From: Alkalihalobacterium elongatum
GTDB lineage: Bacteria > Bacillota > Bacilli > Bacillales > Bacillaceae_F
Assembly: GCF_019024285.1 (NCBI RefSeq)
Contig: NZ_WMKZ01000008.1
Span: 24,001-88,000 of the forward strand
DNA length: 64,000 nucleotides
Direction: 5' to 3'
Part shown: positions 1 to 9,643 of the stretch, one piece after another
Numbering within the stretch: the stretch's first letter is position 1
Layout: the number at the start of each line of letters is the position of its first letter
The notes under the pieces: model-generated
Told to the model about the DNA's origin: nothing
Database searches by the model: none
Seen by the model: only the letters and a program-made list of their open reading frames with translations
Made by a program: the position numbers and the translations under genes

Positions 1-1
1 G

Positions 2-526
2 GAGATCAGTGATAAGTATAGTGATGTTTCGATTCATCTAGCCACAAATCAAGGGAAAGGAACTGCTTTAAAAAAAGGATGGGAAAAAGCAAGTGGCAAT
101 TATATTGTAAATCTTGATGCCGATATTGGTGTGACAGCAAGTGAAGGGGTTAAGTTATTAGCGCCATTAGAGTATTCCTTCATTGATGTAGTAATAGGTA
201 CTCTTCCTCCATCAAAAAAGAGAGGCTTTGGTTTAGTTAAACGAAAAGCACAAAATGTAATTTATAAAAGAACTGGAAAGTGGATAACTGCACCTTTATC
301 AGGACAGCGAGCATTTCATAGGGAATGGTTAAAGACATTACTAAGTAAAGATTACAAAGGGTTCGGTATTGAATTAGCTATGACGATCGACTTAATTGAC
401 GCTGGGGCAAACCTTGTAGAGGTTGATACAAATATAACTCATAGACATACCGGGAAGAATTGGCGGGGCTTTGTGCATCGGGGTAAGCAATGGTTAGATA
501 TCGAAGCTGCAGTGAGAGGTGGTTAA
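2..526 (+). CDS. Glycosyltransferase family 2, C-terminal part (5' end outside window)
   Basis: The reading frame is open from the first bases of the window, so the start lies upstream. The visible 174 residues include the GT2 elements N-x-GKG-x-AL near the left edge and a LDADI stretch that fits the DxD metal/nucleotide-sugar motif. A charged C-terminal part follows, with no clear membrane helix. Family knowledge: GT2 enzymes move a sugar from an activated donor to a lipid or polymer acceptor on the cytoplasmic face. The next gene is a membrane protein with phospho-sugar transferase motifs, starting one base after this stop, so the two probably act on one surface glycan. The exact substrate cannot be told. 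Confidence 0.8.
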   Translation, partial: EISDKYSDVSIHLATNQGKGTALKKGWEKASGNYIVNLDADIGVTASEGVKLLAPLEYSFIDVVIGTLPPSKKRGFGLVKRKAQNVIYKRTGKWITAPLSGQRAFHREWLKTLLSKDYKGFGIELAMTIDLIDAGANLVEVDTNITHRHTGKNWRGFVHRGKQWLDIEAAVRGG

Positions 527-527
527 A

Positions 528-1325
528 GTGGTTATAATAACGTTTACTTTACCTTTAGTAGCTATTGCTAGTATGATTTTTTTTACACGTATGAACTGGA
601 CAAGTATTAACTTCCTAAAGAACCCAGTTCCTTATAGTATCGGATTCTTTGTATTGTATAGTTATCTTATTTTTGCCATCTTTTCTCCATGGGAAATTCA
701 TTTATTTAGTGGTATAAGTATCGTTTATTTACTCGGTTTATGGTTAATCGGGTTGATTGACGATATTTTTGGAGAAAAAAATATAAAAGGATTAAAAGGA
801 CATATTGGAAAGTTTATCCGAGAAGGTTCCTTCAGTACAGCATTATTAAAATTAACGGGCACTTTAATGTTAGCTTATATATGGATAAGTTTAGTTGAAC
901 CTGTAACTTTAGAACAGTGGGTTCGCTATTCGATTATCTTAATATTAACGCCGCATGTAATGAATTTATTTGATACAAGACCACTCCGAGTATGGAAAGT
1001 ATCACTTTTACATGTAGCAATATTCTTGCCGTATGTTGCTGTTGATGTACCATTTGCATATTATTTATTCTTGTTGTCTTTCTTTTTTCTTTTTTATGTA
1101 TTAGATGGTCATGCAGTAGCGATGTTAGGAGATAATGGGGCAACATTAATGGGTGGTATACTAGCAGTTGTTACAGTAATGCATGCCCCTATTCAACAAC
1201 AATATATCGTCATTATTTTATTAATATTATTAACCGTTGTTGCAGAGCGTGTCTCATTTACAAAGTGGATAGAAAAACACCCATTTATGAAAATTTTAGA
1301 TCAATGGGGGTTATCGATAAAATAA
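528..1325 (+). CDS. Polytopic membrane protein, MraY/WecA-like phospho-sugar transferase family (GT4-like)
   Basis: About 265 residues, almost entirely hydrophobic helices. Two loops resemble the catalytic loops of polyprenyl-phosphate phospho-sugar transferases: LIGLIDDIFG (paired aspartates) and LGDNGATLMG (compare GDSG in MraY). Overall similarity looks low and the protein is short for MraY/WecA (about 320-360 residues), so it may be a divergent or non-catalytic member. I chose GTG 528 because GAGAGGTGG ends five bases before it; GTG 519, overlapping the upstream gene by 8 bases, is the alternative. It is closely coupled to the GT2 gene upstream, suggesting one glycan pathway. Confidence 0.6.
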   Translation: MVIITFTLPLVAIASMIFFTRMNWTSINFLKNPVPYSIGFFVLYSYLIFAIFSPWEIHLFSGISIVYLLGLWLIGLIDDIFGEKNIKGLKGHIGKFIREGSFSTALLKLTGTLMLAYIWISLVEPVTLEQWVRYSIILILTPHVMNLFDTRPLRVWKVSLLHVAIFLPYVAVDVPFAYYLFLLSFFFLFYVLDGHAVAMLGDNGATLMGGILAVVTVMHAPIQQQYIVIILLILLTVVAERVSFTKWIEKHPFMKILDQWGLSIK

Positions 1326-1361
1326 AAGAGGTTGGTATAAGTATCTTTACTCCAATTAGAA

Positions 1362-1403
1362 ACGATATATAGCGCAACAAGTAATGTTGACACCATATAT
1401 CGT
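1362..1403. terminator. Dyad between convergent genes, possible weak bidirectional terminator
   Basis: A 9-bp perfect inverted repeat (ACGATATAT at 1362-1370, ATATATCGT at 1395-1403) lies between two converging genes. The loop is long (24 bases) and there is no T-tract, so terminator function is a guess from position. Confidence 0.3.
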
Positions 1404-1423
1404 GTATAAAAGAGGGGAATTGC

Positions 1424-1675
1424 TTATTCAACTTTTTTTGGTTTTTTTTGAAAACGGGGGGCAACTTTGTTATTTTTACGATCACGGTGGAAGATAAATC
1501 CACCAATAAAAGCAATACCCAAAATACATAAGGTGAGACCTGCTATAAATTGAAACCATAATGAGAAAAATGGAGTATGAAGAATTTGGAAAATGGTATC
1601 TCTCATTAACTTTATCCCATATCCCGCAATAATAGCTGGAATCACTAAAATCATTAATGCAATAAATCGTTGCAT
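1424..1675 (-). CDS. yqzF: DUF2627 family small membrane protein (YqzF-like)
   Basis: 83 residues with two membrane helices. The pattern IPAIIAGYGIKLMRDT followed by a GGFIFHRDRK segment and a basic tail is that of DUF2627. In Bacillus this gene lies divergently next to bkdR, as it does here, which supports the call. The start is the ATG at 1675, with AAAGGG nine bases upstream. An in-frame ATG six codons earlier (1693) has no ribosome site. No biochemical function is known for the family. Confidence 0.8.
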   Translation of the reverse strand: MQRFIALMILVIPAIIAGYGIKLMRDTIFQILHTPFFSLWFQFIAGLTLCILGIAFIGGFIFHRDRKNNKVAPRFQKKPKKVE

Positions 1676-1745
1676 AAGTAAAAACCCTTTCATAATACTG
1701 TTTTAATGGCTGTTAAAGCATGTTGTTGATAATTCACACTAATTA

Positions 1746-1754
1746 ATTATACCA
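1746..1754 (-). promoter_or_regulatory. Extended -10 promoter for the DUF2627 gene
   Basis: On the minus strand the sequence TGGTATAAT is an extended -10 (TGnTATAAT) about 70 bases upstream of the ATG at 1675. No good -35 is seen, as is usual for extended -10 promoters. Confidence 0.45.
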
Positions 1755-1836
1755 TGTTGTCCGAGTAATCAGTTGCAAGTTTTATAAGTTTCAGTAATAG
1801 TTGTGTATGGAGCAAGGCTTTAAAGGGGGAAGTAAT

Positions 1837-3903
1837 ATGAAAACAGTCGTCATAATTGGTGCTGGGAGAGGTGGCACAGCTTTATTAAAGTTATTAATGG
1901 AAACAAAAAAAATGGAAGTTATCGGAGTGTCTGATTTAAATCGAAATGCACCAGGTATTCTAATAGCACAAAAAAATAATATAAAAACAGATACAAATTG
2001 GAGAAATTTAATTGACCATAAAATAGATATTGTTATAGAAGCTACTGGGGTGAAAGACTTAATTAACGAAATAAAAAAAATATGTTCTACAGAGACTACA
2101 GTGATTCCTGGTACAATTGCCAATTTTATCTTTCAGTTAATAGATGAAAAAGAGTCGCTGATTTCATATATGAAAGAGCATGGAACTGTTCAAGAAACAA
2201 TTCTCAATTCGACCCATGATGGAATGATAGCCATAAATATGAATTCTGAAGTTACATTATTTAATGATGCTGCTGGAAAAATGGCAGATATTGATGCAAA
2301 GCTTGCGATAGGACAAAAAATTGAGCAAATAATGCCAACTAGCCATTTACCGAGAATTATTCGTACGAGAAAGGAGGAAACAAATCAAGAACAGCTATTA
2401 GATAATGGCCGCAAAATAATTACAACTCGTGTTCCGTTAATTTGTGGTGAAGAAATGATTGGAGCTTTAGCTGTCTTTAGAGATATAACTGAAATTGTCC
2501 AAATGGCAGAAGAAGTGACCAATTTAAAAAGTATTCAAACAATGTTAGAAGCGATTATTCATTCTTCAGATGATGCAATTTCGGTTGTTGATGAAGAAGG
2601 GTTAGGGATTATGATTAATCCTGCATATTCAAGGTTAACAGGCCTTCAACCCGAGGATGTGATTGGAAAGCCAGCGACTGCTGACATCTATGAAGGTGAG
2701 AGTATGCATATGCACGTACTCAAAACGAGAAAGGCAGTTAGAGGCGTTCATATGAAAGTAGGGCCGAAGCGAAAGGATGTTTTGGTGAACGTAGCACCAG
2801 TAATTGTGGATGGTAAGTTAAAGGGTAGTGTTGGTGTCATTCATGATACTTCCGAAATTAAGACATTGACAAATCAGTTACAACGAGCAAGGCAAATCAT
2901 TAGAACCTTAGAAGCGAAATATACGTTTGATGATATTATCGGTAGTTCTGATGAAATGAAGGTAGCTATAGAGCAAGCTAAGCTAGCAGCTACTACTCCT
3001 GCAACTATTTTGTTACGAGGTGAGTCAGGGACTGGGAAGGAATTATTTGCTCACGCAATACATAACGAAAGTGAACGAAAGTACAATAAATTTATTCGTG
3101 TTAATTGTGCTGCTATTTCTGAAACATTGTTAGAGAGTGAGTTATTTGGATATGAGGAAGGGGCTTTTTCCGGAGCGAAACGTGGTGGTAAACGAGGACT
3201 CTTCGAAGAGGCTAATAAAGGTAGTATCTTTTTAGATGAAATTGGAGAGTTGTCAGGAAATATGCAAGCAAAACTTTTAAGAGTCTTACAAGAAAAAGAA
3301 ATTGTAAGAGTCGGTGGAACTAAACCTATTCAAATTGATGTTCGAGTAATTGCTGCTACAAATGTAAATTTAGAAAAAGGTATGAATGACCATACTTTTA
3401 GAGAGGATTTATATTATAGGCTAAATAAAATGCCAATTTTTATTCCGCCACTTCGAGAACGAAAGGAAGATTTACCTCAACTTTGTATGCACCTTTTACA
3501 TAAATTAAACCAAGATTATGGTAGAGTGGTTGATCAAATATCTGATGAAGCGGAAGACCTTCTAAAAAAATACGATTGGCCTGGTAATGTGAGAGAGCTT
3601 GAGAATGTGTTGGGTCGTGCAATGATCTATATGACACTAAACGAACATGTTATAGAAACGGAACATTTCCAGCATTTACCTGCAATTGAAAAAAGGACGG
3701 TAAGTATAAAATCAAAACCCGAAGATCTCGAAACTGGTACTTTGTCTGAAAGAGTGGAGAACTATGAACGAGAAATAATAAAAAATACACTAGAGAACTG
3801 TAACTGGAATAAGACAGCGGCTGCCAAATTATTAGGATTATCAGTAAGGAATTTATACTATAAAATAGAGAAATATCAAATTGAAAAGAATTTCATGCAA
3901 TAA
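1837..3903 (+). CDS. bkdR: BkdR-like sigma-54-dependent activator with N-terminal Rossmann-like domain
   Basis: 688 residues. Domain order: Rossmann-like segment (about 1-110, with [10 protein letters not shown]), two PAS-like domains (about 120-345), sigma-54 AAA+ domain (about 370-600; Walker A GESGTGKE at 395-402, the sigma-54 contact loop GAFSGA at 442-447, Walker [10 protein letters not shown]), and a Fis-type helix-turn-helix at the C-terminus ([19 protein letters not shown]). BkdR in B. subtilis (about 690 aa) activates the SigL-dependent bkd operon. Here the gene directly precedes a clear -24/-12 promoter and that operon. ATG 1837 is preferred over TTG 1801 because GGGGGA precedes it at good spacing. 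The signal sensed is unknown; the Rossmann segment suggests a nucleotide or redox ligand. Confidence 0.93.
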   Translation: MKTVVIIGAGRGGTALLKLLMETKKMEVIGVSDLNRNAPGILIAQKNNIKTDTNWRNLIDHKIDIVIEATGVKDLINEIKKICSTETTVIPGTIANFIFQLIDEKESLISYMKEHGTVQETILNSTHDGMIAINMNSEVTLFNDAAGKMADIDAKLAIGQKIEQIMPTSHLPRIIRTRKEETNQEQLLDNGRKIITTRVPLICGEEMIGALAVFRDITEIVQMAEEVTNLKSIQTMLEAIIHSSDDAISVVDEEGLGIMINPAYSRLTGLQPEDVIGKPATADIYEGESMHMHVLKTRKAVRGVHMKVGPKRKDVLVNVAPVIVDGKLKGSVGVIHDTSEIKTLTNQLQRARQIIRTLEAKYTFDDIIGSSDEMKVAIEQAKLAATTPATILLRGESGTGKELFAHAIHNESERKYNKFIRVNCAAISETLLESELFGYEEGAFSGAKRGGKRGLFEEANKGSIFLDEIGELSGNMQAKLLRVLQEKEIVRVGGTKPIQIDVRVIAATNVNLEKGMNDHTFREDLYYRLNKMPIFIPPLRERKEDLPQLCMHLLHKLNQDYGRVVDQISDEAEDLLKKYDWPGNVRELENVLGRAMIYMTLNEHVIETEHFQHLPAIEKRTVSIKSKPEDLETGTLSERVENYEREIIKNTLENCNWNKTAAAKLLGLSVRNLYYKIEKYQIEKNFMQ

Positions 3904-3937
3904 TTTTCACGGTATGAAAATTATTGCATACTTTTAT
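3895..3937 (+). terminator. 15-bp perfect dyad at the end of bkdR: terminator and/or activator site
   Basis: Arms at 3895-3909 and 3915-3929 are fully complementary around a 5-base loop, and the bkdR stop codon lies in the left arm. Downstream is ACTTTTATTTT, a weak T-rich tract, so it may terminate bkdR. The dyad centre is about 95 bases upstream of the predicted start of the SigL promoter, which is also where enhancer sites for sigma-54 activators lie. Confidence 0.6.
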
Positions 3938-3954
3938 TTTAATCATTCTGTAAA

Positions 3955-3968
3955 ATAAAGCGCTTTCA
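3955..3968 (+). promoter_or_regulatory. Candidate cre (CcpA) box upstream of ptb
   Basis: ATAAAGCGCTTTCA matches 12 of 14 positions of the cre pattern TGNAANCGNWNNCA; the leading TG is absent. It sits just upstream of the -24 element, so CcpA binding could block the operon under good carbon supply. Inferred from sequence only. Confidence 0.4.
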
Positions 3969-3980
3969 CCAGGAAAGGTT

Positions 3981-3997
3981 TTGGCATGGTTCTTGCA
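3981..3997 (+). promoter_or_regulatory. SigL (sigma-54) -24/-12 promoter of the bkd operon
   Basis: TTGGCATGGTTCTTGCA contains the invariant GG (3983-3984) and GC (3995-3996) exactly 12 bases apart, against the consensus TGGCAC-N5-TTGCA. It lies 40 bases upstream of ptb and downstream of the gene for the matching activator. Confidence 0.92.
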
Positions 3998-4036
3998 ATG
4001 TGTAATTGAGTAAGAGAAAAAGAAGGGAAAGAGGTT

Positions 4037-4960
4037 ATGTTATTACAAAACATGCTATCAAGGGTTACAGATTTCCCTAAAAAAATAGTTGCTATAGCTG
4101 CTGCAGATGATGAACGAATGATGACTGTTGTACAGGAAGCAGTTCGTTTAAATCTTTCATCTTTCTTGTTGTTTGGTAATGAAGAGAAAATTCGTCACCT
4201 AATGAAACAAAAGAATATTGAATGGAAAAACGTTGACATCGTACCGACGGAAAGTTTAGAGCAGTCAGCACAGGAAGCGGTAAAAGCAGTCCATAATGGA
4301 AAAGCGGATGTATTAATGAAAGGAATGGTACCTACTTCAATTCTCTTAAAGGCAGTGTTAAATAAAGACTACGGTTTACGAGTAGGTAAATTATTTTCTC
4401 ATGTAGCTGCTTTTGATATTCCAAGTTATGATAAGTTGCTTTTCATTACTGATTCCGCAATGAATGTTACACCGACTCTTGAACAGAAAGTACAAATAAT
4501 TACTAACTCTGTTGAAGTCGCAAAAAAGGTCGGCGTGGAGTGTCCAAAAATTGCACCGATTGCGGCTATTGAGGTAGTAAATCCTGAAATGGTAGCCACA
4601 GTTGATGCAGCAGTATTATCCCAAATGAACCGAAGAGGTCAAATAAAGGACTGTATCATAGATGGTCCACTTGCCTTAGATAATGCCATCTCCAAAGATG
4701 CAGCCCAATACAAAGGGATTCAAGGGGAAGTTGCTGGTGAAGCAGATATTTTATTAGTACCCACTTTAGAAATAGGCAACATCCTTTATAAATCTTTAGT
4801 TTATTTTGCCAAAGCAAATGTTGGTGGATTTATAACTGGAGCCAAGGCCCCAATCGTTTTAACGTCGAGGTCTGACTCAACAATAAACAAATTATATTCA
4901 ATTGCATTTGCCCTAACTGCAATTAGCAGTAAAGAAGTATTAGAACATCAAGCAAACTAG
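4037..4960 (+). CDS. ptb: Phosphate butyryltransferase
   Basis: 307 residues, the usual length for Ptb. It shows the phosphotransacetylase fold features of the family, with VLMKGMVPTS and a glycine/alanine-rich C-terminal nucleotide region GGFITGAKAPIVLTSRSD. The enzyme exchanges CoA of butyryl- or branched acyl-CoA for phosphate in the cytoplasm. The acyl phosphate is then used by butyrate kinase, encoded two genes downstream, to make ATP. First gene of the SigL-driven operon, with ribosome site GAAGGGAAAGAGG before ATG 4037. In Bacillus the order ptb-bcd-buk-lpdV-bkdAA-bkdAB-bkdB is the same, so the assignment is firm. Confidence 0.95.
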   Translation: MLLQNMLSRVTDFPKKIVAIAAADDERMMTVVQEAVRLNLSSFLLFGNEEKIRHLMKQKNIEWKNVDIVPTESLEQSAQEAVKAVHNGKADVLMKGMVPTSILLKAVLNKDYGLRVGKLFSHVAAFDIPSYDKLLFITDSAMNVTPTLEQKVQIITNSVEVAKKVGVECPKIAPIAAIEVVNPEMVATVDAAVLSQMNRRGQIKDCIIDGPLALDNAISKDAAQYKGIQGEVAGEADILLVPTLEIGNILYKSLVYFAKANVGGFITGAKAPIVLTSRSDSTINKLYSIAFALTAISSKEVLEHQAN

Positions 4961-4972
4961 GAGGAAACAAAA

Positions 4973-6067
4973 ATGGAACTTTTCAAGTATATGGAGCTTT
5001 ATAATTATGAGCAAGTCGTCGTTTGTCAAGATAAGGATTCAGGTTTAAAGGCAATTATTGCGATCCACGATACAACATTAGGTCCAGCATTAGGTGGAAC
5101 AAGAATGTGGATGTATGAAAGTGAAGAAGCAGCTTTTGAAGATGCTTTACGTTTAGCACGTGGTATGACATATAAAAATGCTGCTGCAGGCTTAAACTTA
5201 GGTGGTGGTAAGACTGTCATTATCGGAGACCCTCGTAAGGATAAAAATGAGGAAATGTTTCGTGCATTTGGCCGCTTTATCCAAGGGTTAAACGGACGGT
5301 ATATCACTGCAGAAGATGTAGGAACAACAGTTGCTGATATGGACCTAATTCATGAAGAAACAAATTATGTTACAGGAATTTCACCGGCATTTGGTTCTTC
5401 AGGAAACCCATCGCCTGTAACAGCATATGGTGTATACGTTGGTATGAAGGCAGCTGCAAAAGCTGGGTTTGGAACCGACTCTTTAGAAGGTAAAACTGTA
5501 GCAGTTCAAGGTGTTGGAAACGTTGCTTATAATCTTTGCCGACACCTTCATGAAGAAGGAGCTAATCTAGTTGTTACAGATATTAATAAGGAAGCTGTTC
5601 AACGTGTAGTAGATGAATTTGGGGCAAAAGCTGTGGATATTAACGATATTTATGAAGTAGATTGTGATATCTTTGCACCGTGTGCACTAGGAGCAATTAT
5701 TAATGATCAAACGATTCCAAAGCTAAAGGCAAAAGTAATTGCTGGAGCTGCGAACAATCAATTGAAAGAAACAAGACATGGTGACCTTATTCACGAAATG
5801 GGCATCGTTTATGCTCCTGACTACGTAATTAATGCTGGTGGTGTAATTAATGTAGCTGATGAATTATATGGCTACAATAGAGACCGTGCGATGAAAAAGG
5901 TAGAAGGAATTTATGAAAACATTGAAAAAGTTATTGAAATTTCAAAGCGTGATGAAATTCCAACGTATCTTGCAGCCGATCGTATGGCAGAAGAGCGTAT
6001 TAGAAGAATGAAAAATTCAAGAAAGCAATTCTTACAAAACGGTCAACATATTTTAAGTCGTAGATAA
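4973..6067 (+). CDS. bcd: Leucine dehydrogenase
   Basis: 364 residues, matching the family. The substrate/catalytic segment reads [12 protein letters not shown] then [15 protein letters not shown], with the catalytic lysine in GGGK. The NAD-binding region is [13 protein letters not shown]. It deaminates leucine, isoleucine and valine reversibly to the 2-keto acids that the downstream BkdA/BkdB/LpdV complex oxidises, producing NADH and ammonium. AGGAGG precedes the ATG, 12 bases after ptb ends. Under SigL/BkdR control as part of the operon. Confidence 0.97.
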   Translation: MELFKYMELYNYEQVVVCQDKDSGLKAIIAIHDTTLGPALGGTRMWMYESEEAAFEDALRLARGMTYKNAAAGLNLGGGKTVIIGDPRKDKNEEMFRAFGRFIQGLNGRYITAEDVGTTVADMDLIHEETNYVTGISPAFGSSGNPSPVTAYGVYVGMKAAAKAGFGTDSLEGKTVAVQGVGNVAYNLCRHLHEEGANLVVTDINKEAVQRVVDEFGAKAVDINDIYEVDCDIFAPCALGAIINDQTIPKLKAKVIAGAANNQLKETRHGDLIHEMGIVYAPDYVINAGGVINVADELYGYNRDRAMKKVEGIYENIEKVIEISKRDEIPTYLAADRMAEERIRRMKNSRKQFLQNGQHILSRR

Positions 6068-6082
6068 GTTAGGGGAATTAAG

Positions 6083-7201
6083 ATGGAGAGTCGTCAAAGA
6101 GTCTTAGTCATTAATCCTGGTTCAACTTCAACTAAGGTTGCCATTTATGAAAGTTATACACCGTTATTTACGACGAAGATTGAACATAGTTTAACTGAAT
6201 TGCAATCTTTATTAACAGTCGAAGATCAATATGATTTTCGTAAACAAGTAGTATTAAAAACATTAGATGAGGAAGGTATCAATCTTTCGAAGCTTAATGC
6301 TGTCGTTGGACGTGGTGGCCTAGTTAGACCGATTCCGAGTGGTACTTATACAATAAATGAAATGTTACTAGAGGATTTAAAAAATGGATACTCTGGATGG
6401 CATGCTTCAAACTACGGTGGAATTATCGCCTATGAAATAGCCTATCAGTTAAATATACCTTCTTTCATCGTTGATCCAGTTGTTGTAGATGAGATGGATG
6501 CGATTGCTAGAGTTTCAGGTCTTCAAGGAATTGAACGAAAAAGTATTTTCCATGCTTTAAATCAAAAAGCTACTGCTCGGTTAGCTGCTAAAGCTCTTGG
6601 AAGGGCATACGAAAAGTTAAACCTTATTATTGTTCATATGGGTGGAGGAATAACAGTAGGTGTTCATAAAGAGGGCCGTGTCATTGACGTCAATGATGGT
6701 TTATATGGTGAAGGCCCTTTCTCACCCGAAAGAGCAGGAACATTACCGACAGGAGCCGTTATTGATCTTTGTTTTTCCGAAGGAATGACTAGAGAAAAAG
6801 CATTAAGCTTGATGGCGGGCTCTGGTGGTTTAGTAAGCTATTTAGGAACACAGGACGGCCATGTAATAGAGCGTAAGATAGAAATGGGAAATGAAGAAGC
6901 GGCATTTTACTATAAATCTATGGCGTATCAAATTGCTAAAGAAGTTGGTGCAGCTAGTGCGGTTTTATGTGGTCAAGTCGATGGGATTGTACTAACTGGT
7001 GGATTAGCCTATAGTCAACATTTGATTTCCCTACTTACAACAAGGTTGGAATGGATTAGCGATATATTGGTTTACCCAGGAGAAGATGAGATGTTAGCGC
7101 TTGCAAAGGGTGCAATACGTGTTATTAACGGAAAAGAAACACCAAAGCATTATCCTAGTGGAAAGCTAGTAGGTGAATTAGAAATAACGGGAGGTAAGTA
7201 A
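6083..7201 (+). CDS. buk: Butyrate kinase
   Basis: 372 residues of the acetokinase (ASKHA) family. The phosphate-binding start VINPGSTSTKVAIY and the segments HMGGGITVGVH and VLTGGLAYS are visible. It converts butyryl phosphate, and by family knowledge isobutyryl and isovaleryl phosphates, to the acid plus ATP. Paired with ptb, it gives substrate-level ATP from branched-chain amino acid breakdown. The stop is immediately followed by the lpdV start codon, so translation is probably coupled. Confidence 0.96.
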   Translation: MESRQRVLVINPGSTSTKVAIYESYTPLFTTKIEHSLTELQSLLTVEDQYDFRKQVVLKTLDEEGINLSKLNAVVGRGGLVRPIPSGTYTINEMLLEDLKNGYSGWHASNYGGIIAYEIAYQLNIPSFIVDPVVVDEMDAIARVSGLQGIERKSIFHALNQKATARLAAKALGRAYEKLNLIIVHMGGGITVGVHKEGRVIDVNDGLYGEGPFSPERAGTLPTGAVIDLCFSEGMTREKALSLMAGSGGLVSYLGTQDGHVIERKIEMGNEEAAFYYKSMAYQIAKEVGAASAVLCGQVDGIVLTGGLAYSQHLISLLTTRLEWISDILVYPGEDEMLALAKGAIRVINGKETPKHYPSGKLVGELEITGGK

Positions 7202-8623
7202 ATGGCTCAAGAATATGATCTAGTCATACTTGGGGCAGGTACGGGCGGTTATGTGGCTGCTATTCGTGCTGCTCAACTAGGACTAAAAACAGCAGTAGTA
7301 GAAAAAGAAAAACTTGGTGGAACTTGTCTACATAAAGGATGTATTCCTTCAAAAGCTTTATTACGAAGTGCTGAAGTTTTTGCAACAACGAAGCGAGCTA
7401 GTGATTTTGGTGTAGAAACGAGCGATGTTTCTTTAAACTTTTTAAAAGTTCAAGAACGTAAACAGGCTATTATAGATCAACTCCACAATGGAGTACAACA
7501 TCTGATGAAAAAAGGCAAAATTGATATATATGAAGGTACGGGACGAATTTTAGGACCATCGATTTTTTCACCAACGCCAGGAACAATTTCTGTTGAAATG
7601 AATAATGGTGAGGAAAATGAGATGCTAATTCCTAAAAATGTTATTGTTGCAACTGGATCTAGGCCAAGGATGTTGTCTGGTATGAAGGCAGACGGAACGC
7701 ATGTTTTAACTTCAGATGAGGCATTACAACTCGATGAACTTCCTTCTTCTATCATCATCGTTGGTGGCGGGGTTATCGGAATTGAATGGGCTTCAATGTT
7801 AGCTGACTTCGGTGTAGAAGTTACAGTAATTGAATACAGTAATCGTATTTTACCGACAGAAGATGAAGAAATCTCAAAAGAAGCACAACGGTTGATGAAG
7901 AAAAAAGGTATTAAGATTGTGACTGGTGCGAAGGTACTTCCAGAAACTCTTGAAAAGTCAACGGGTGTTACGATTAAAGCAGAACACAAAGGTGAAGAAA
8001 AAACATTCACTGCAGATAAGCTCCTAGTGTCAGTTGGTCGTGCAGCAAATGTAGAAGGTATTGGACTTGAAAATACTGATATCCAAGTAGAAAAAGGGAT
8101 TATCCTAACAAATGAATTTTATCAAACGAAAGAATCTCACATCTATGCAATAGGAGATGTTATTGGTGGGTTGCAATTAGCTCATGTTGCATCCCATGAA
8201 GGTATTGTTGCTGTCGAACATATTGCTGGCCTTGCCCCTGACCCAATTAACTATGAAACGGTTTCTAAATGTATTTACAGTCATCCTGAAGTAGCTTCAG
8301 TTGGATTGACAGAGACAGAAGCAAAAGAAAAAGGTCACACTGTAAAAACAGGGAAATTTTTATTCAAAGCAATTGGTAAGGCGTTAGTGTTTGGAGAAAG
8401 TGATGGCTTTGTTAAATTTGTTGTTGATGAAAAAACAGATGATTTACTTGGAGTTCATATGATTGGACCTCATGTAACAGATATGATTTCTGAAGCGGCG
8501 ATTGCCAAAGTATTAGACGCATCAAATTGGGAAGTTTCTCATACGATCCACCCGCACCCAACATTATCAGAGATTATCGGTGAAGCTGCGTTAGCAGTCG
8601 AAGGGAAAGCGATTCATTCATAA
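7202..8623 (+). CDS. lpdV: Dihydrolipoyl dehydrogenase (E3) of the branched-chain keto acid complex
   Basis: 473 residues with an FAD-binding start (LVILGAGTGGYVAAIRAAQ), the redox disulfide motif GGTCLHKGCIPSKALL, a second NAD-binding GGGVIGIEWA, and a C-terminal HPHPTLSE segment that supplies the catalytic His of the dimer. It reoxidises the dihydrolipoamide on BkdB with NAD. It starts directly after buk, with GGGAGGTAAGTA as ribosome site inside the buk end. This is the operon-specific E3, distinct from the pyruvate dehydrogenase E3, which is not in this window. Confidence 0.95.
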   Translation: MAQEYDLVILGAGTGGYVAAIRAAQLGLKTAVVEKEKLGGTCLHKGCIPSKALLRSAEVFATTKRASDFGVETSDVSLNFLKVQERKQAIIDQLHNGVQHLMKKGKIDIYEGTGRILGPSIFSPTPGTISVEMNNGEENEMLIPKNVIVATGSRPRMLSGMKADGTHVLTSDEALQLDELPSSIIIVGGGVIGIEWASMLADFGVEVTVIEYSNRILPTEDEEISKEAQRLMKKKGIKIVTGAKVLPETLEKSTGVTIKAEHKGEEKTFTADKLLVSVGRAANVEGIGLENTDIQVEKGIILTNEFYQTKESHIYAIGDVIGGLQLAHVASHEGIVAVEHIAGLAPDPINYETVSKCIYSHPEVASVGLTETEAKEKGHTVKTGKFLFKAIGKALVFGESDGFVKFVVDEKTDDLLGVHMIGPHVTDMISEAAIAKVLDASNWEVSHTIHPHPTLSEIIGEAALAVEGKAIHS

Positions 8624-8638
8624 ATAGGAGGGATATCC

Positions 8639-9631
8639 ATGACAGAAAACCGTCATCAAGCATTAGGTTTATCCGATGATAAAGTATTAGAAATGTATGA
8701 AACGATGTTACTTGCTAGAAGAATTGATGAGCGTATGTGGCTATTAAATCGTTCTGGTAAAATACCATTTGTTATATCTTGCCAAGGGCAAGAAGCAGCA
8801 CAAGTAGGTGCAGCGTTTGCATTAGACCGTGAAAAAGACTATATCTTACCATATTATCGTGACATGGGTGTTGTATTAACATTCGGGATGACAGCAAAAG
8901 AATTAATGTTGTCTGGTTTTGCTAAAGCAGAAGACCCGAATTCTGGTGGTCGTCAAATGCCTGGCCACTTTGGACAAAAGAAGAATAGAATCGTTACTGG
9001 TTCTTCTCCTGTTACAACGCAAGTTCCGCATGCTGTTGGGATTGCTCTTGCTGGTCAAATGGAAGGCAAGGATTTTGTAACGTTTACAACATTTGGGGAA
9101 GGTTCTTCTAACCAAGGGGATTTTCACGAAGGTGCTAACTTTGCAGGGGTTCATAAGCTCCCAGTTATTTTTATGTGTGAGAATAATAAGTATGCAATCT
9201 CCGTTCCAATTGAGAAACAATTAGCCTGTGAAAAAGTTTCTGATCGTGCAATTGGTTACGGAATGCCAGGCATTACAGTAGATGGAAATGACCCACTTGC
9301 AGTATACGAAGCTGTAAAAGAAGCAGCTGATCGCGGCAGAAGAGGAGAAGGTCCATCACTTATAGAAACGGTTTCGTATCGCCTTACACCTCACTCAAGT
9401 GATGACGATGATAGAACTTATCGTTCACAAGAGGAAGTAGAAGAAGCCAAGAAAAAAGATGCGATCTTCACATTTGCTGAGTATTTAAGAGGAGTAGGCC
9501 TTCTTACAGAGGAAAAGGAAAAAGAATTAAACGACCGTATTATGGTGATCGTCAATGAGGCAACAGAATATGCAGAACAAGCACCGTATGCTGAGCCAGA
9601 ACATGCGATGAAATACGTTTACGGAGAATAA
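8639..9631 (+). CDS. bkdAA: Branched-chain 2-keto acid dehydrogenase E1 alpha
   Basis: 330 residues. The thiamin-diphosphate motif is visible as GEGSSNQGDFHEGANF followed by MCENNKYAIS. The phosphorylation-loop-like segment YRLTPHSSDDDD matches bacterial BkdAA. With BkdAB it decarboxylates 2-keto-isovalerate, -isocaproate and -methylvalerate and acylates the lipoyl group of BkdB. The products prime anteiso/iso fatty acid synthesis or feed Ptb/Buk. Separated from lpdV by 15 bases with AGGAGGG. Confidence 0.96.
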   Translation: MTENRHQALGLSDDKVLEMYETMLLARRIDERMWLLNRSGKIPFVISCQGQEAAQVGAAFALDREKDYILPYYRDMGVVLTFGMTAKELMLSGFAKAEDPNSGGRQMPGHFGQKKNRIVTGSSPVTTQVPHAVGIALAGQMEGKDFVTFTTFGEGSSNQGDFHEGANFAGVHKLPVIFMCENNKYAISVPIEKQLACEKVSDRAIGYGMPGITVDGNDPLAVYEAVKEAADRGRRGEGPSLIETVSYRLTPHSSDDDDRTYRSQEEVEEAKKKDAIFTFAEYLRGVGLLTEEKEKELNDRIMVIVNEATEYAEQAPYAEPEHAMKYVYGE

Positions 9632-9643
9632 GGGGGGAGAACT

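Noticed and set aside
1801-1836. Upstream TTG start for bkdR
   Set aside because: The ribosome site GGGGGA lies inside this extension and fits ATG 1837.
7477-8010. Minus-strand open frame of 177 codons within lpdV
   Set aside because: It is a shadow of the coding strand, with no ribosome site and no recognisable protein pattern.
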